Shown: positions 5,492-6,679 of the stretch, piece after piece
Numbering within the stretch: position 1 is the stretch's first letter
How the letters are laid out: the number at the start of each line of letters is the position of its first letter
Source: Nitrosomonadales bacterium
Lineage (GTDB): Bacteria; Pseudomonadota; Gammaproteobacteria; Burkholderiales; SG8-41
Reading direction: 5' to 3'
NCBI GenBank assembly: GCA_009885185.1
Contig: VFLF01000747.1
Coordinates: forward strand, 1-6,679
DNA: 6,679 nucleotides
Translations under genes and position numbers: made by a program
The notes under the pieces: model-generated
Databases searched by the model: none
What the model saw: the letters and a program-made list of their open reading frames with translations, nothing else
Told to the model about the DNA's origin: nothing

Positions 5492-6679
5492 TCACGCCTT
5501 CGCCCACGACTGCTCACGCCCACGCGCACTCAGCCGTACGAGCCCGATATGCCCGTACAGATGCGAGAGTGGATAGCTCCCGCCCCGTTTACACCTGACT
5601 TTGTGCTTGTTGCGCAACCACCGGCGTAACCGCGTCGCAGTGTAGCTATCGAGCGCCCGATACGCCCTGCTGTCGCTGCCTACTTGAAAGTAGTTCGCCC
5701 AGCCGCGTAGCGTGCGGTTCAATTTGCCCACCTTGTCCGTGGTCTCTTGCCACCCGGTTTTCAGTTCGGTCAACGCATGGATCTTTTCCACCATGCGTCG
5801 AATGCTTTTCTTCGACGGCCACAGGGCAATGCGAGCCTTCCCCGTAACAGCCGAATACCGCCTTCCAAACGTGTATCCCAGAAAGTCGAACTCACCCTCC
5901 GGCACTTTACAGATTCGTGTTTTCTCCTCGTTGACCGTCAGCTTCAACTTTCCCATGATCTCGCGCAGTTGAACCAAGGCTTGTTCCGCCTTGCCTTTCC
6001 TGCACAGAATCACCAGATCGTCCGCATAGGTCACGATCTTGCTGCCAAGACTTCGCTCCAATCCCCGTTGCTTCCATGCCAACACGAACCGGCGCATATA
6101 CAGATTCGCCAGTAGCGGTGATATGGGTGAGCCCTGCGGGATGCCGCGCCGCTGATCCTTGGCCTCAGTTGTACGTGTTTTCCGCCCTCGGTCGTCGGTT
6201 TCTTCCACGGCGCATTCCAGCCATTGCTTGATCAGGTGCAGTACGCGTCGATCCACGACGCGCCGTACAACCGATTTCATCAATTCGGCATGAGGAATAC
6301 TTCCGAAGTAGTCCGCGAGGTCGGCGTCCACGACTTCCGGGTGGCCGTAAAACAGCGTGTCCTTCACCTCGATCGCCGCTTGCTGGGCATTGCGCCCAGG
6401 GCGGTAAGCGTATTGCTCTGGTGGAAGGTCGGCTTCAAAGATCGGTTCCAGCACGAGCATTGCTGCTGTCATGCATACCCGATCCCGCACAGTTGAGATG
6501 CCCAAGGGCCGCAGCTTGCCGTTGGCCTTCGGTATCCACACTCGTCTGATTGATTCCGGTCGGTAGGTCTCTTCTCTGAGCGCAAGCGCCAGTTCACCGA
6601 GCCACCGCTGCACCCCATACGCCTCGATGTCCGCAAAGTCCTGGCCGTCCACACCCGGTGCACCCTTATTCGAGCGGCA
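5492..6679 (-). CDS. ltrA: Group II intron reverse transcriptase/maturase (5' end cut by window edge)
   Basis: Intron-encoded protein that helps splice its intron and copies it into new sites. The visible 395 residues start inside the N-terminal RT region with [12 protein letters not shown] (4-15). The frame is open to the window edge, so probably a few tens of residues are missing; the GTG at 6652 is just the V of PGVDG, not a start. RT blocks follow in order: [16 protein letters not shown] (47-62), [13 protein letters not shown] (90-102), [15 protein letters not shown] with the first catalytic Asp at 120, [19 protein letters not shown] (177-195), and YADD at 218-221 with the other two aspartates. 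FDFLGYTF (264-271) comes next. The maturase X domain contains [10 protein letters not shown] (325-334), and the protein ends at SWAKA. There is no C-terminal HNH endonuclease, so mobility would rely on an endonuclease-independent route. All visible catalytic residues are intact. Confidence 0.95.
   Translation of the reverse strand, partial: CRSNKGAPGVDGQDFADIEAYGVQRWLGELALALREETYRPESIRRVWIPKANGKLRPLGISTVRDRVCMTAAMLVLEPIFEADLPPEQYAYRPGRNAQQAAIEVKDTLFYGHPEVVDADLADYFGSIPHAELMKSVVRRVVDRRVLHLIKQWLECAVEETDDRGRKTRTTEAKDQRRGIPQGSPISPLLANLYMRRFVLAWKQRGLERSLGSKIVTYADDLVILCRKGKAEQALVQLREIMGKLKLTVNEEKTRICKVPEGEFDFLGYTFGRRYSAVTGKARIALWPSKKSIRRMVEKIHALTELKTGWQETTDKVGKLNRTLRGWANYFQVGSDSRAYRALDSYTATRLRRWLRNKHKVRCKRGGSYPLSHLYGHIGLVRLSARGREQSWAKA

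Larger units (their letters stand above)
5333..6679 (-). mobile_element. Group II intron, 3' portion (5' end outside window)
   Basis: A retroelement lying antisense to the lyase operon. It comprises an RT/maturase ORF, then a recognisable domain V 12 bases after the ORF stop, then a domain VI helix with a bulged adenosine. I place the 3' boundary at 5333 because the intron would then end in AC (the usual AY) with the bulged A seven bases from the end, the normal branch-site distance. Domains I-III and the 5' splice site (GTGYG) must lie beyond 6679. It is inserted between genes on this side, so it disrupts nothing visible. Confidence 0.85.

Noticed and set aside
5128..5529. 133-codon minus-strand frame running through the intron 3' end
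   Set aside because: It is laid over domains V and VI and the exon flank; the apparent conserved peptide is explained by RNA structure, not protein coding.
1..6679. CRISPR array, tRNA or rRNA genes
   Set aside because: I saw no regularly spaced repeats and no cloverleaf or rRNA-like conserved segments on either strand.

Overview
The window looks like a G+C-rich proteobacterial chromosome segment. Two tandem Bug/TctC-type solute-binding protein genes suggest a betaproteobacterium (Burkholderiales-like), because that family is greatly expanded there. This taxonomic guess rests on gene content and codon use, not on any search.

Layout. (1) Positions 1-1168, minus strand: two periplasmic tripartite tricarboxylate transporter (TTT) substrate-binding proteins, the second cut off by the left edge; the genes overlap at their stop/start codons. 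(2) Positions 1206-1835, plus strand: a divergently oriented, uncharacterised protein that looks like a duplicated dimeric alpha/beta-barrel (EthD/DUF4286-like) domain. (3) Positions 1837-2889, minus strand: a zinc-independent medium-chain reductase of the CurA/prostaglandin-reductase type, ending one base from the preceding gene's stop. (4) Positions 2890-3167: a divergent intergenic region with a TATAAT box for the reductase, a phased 9-bp direct repeat, a tandem 15-bp repeat, and an unusual Shine-Dalgarno/hairpin arrangement before the next gene. (5) Positions 3168-5249, plus strand: a two-gene unit of a thiamine-diphosphate 2-hydroxyacyl-CoA lyase (HACL) and a small hot-dog thioesterase whose Thr/Glu/His spacing matches fluoroacetyl-CoA thioesterase FlK. 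(6) Positions 5333-6679, minus strand: the 3' part of a group II intron (RT/maturase ORF without HNH endonuclease, then domains V and VI). The 5' end lies beyond the right edge.

How the genes may work together (inference). The binding proteins would capture an organic acid and a CoA ligase or transferase outside the window would activate it. HACL would cleave a 2-hydroxyacyl-CoA to formyl-CoA plus an aldehyde or ketone, and the thioesterase could discharge formyl-CoA or another small acyl-CoA. The reductase could act on a related carbonyl or enoyl product. The most noteworthy points are the HACL-thioesterase pair, the loss in this HACL of the tyrosine found in the active-site loop of its relatives, the hairpin between the lyase's Shine-Dalgarno and start codon, and the intron 3' end, which can be folded down to the branch-point adenosine.
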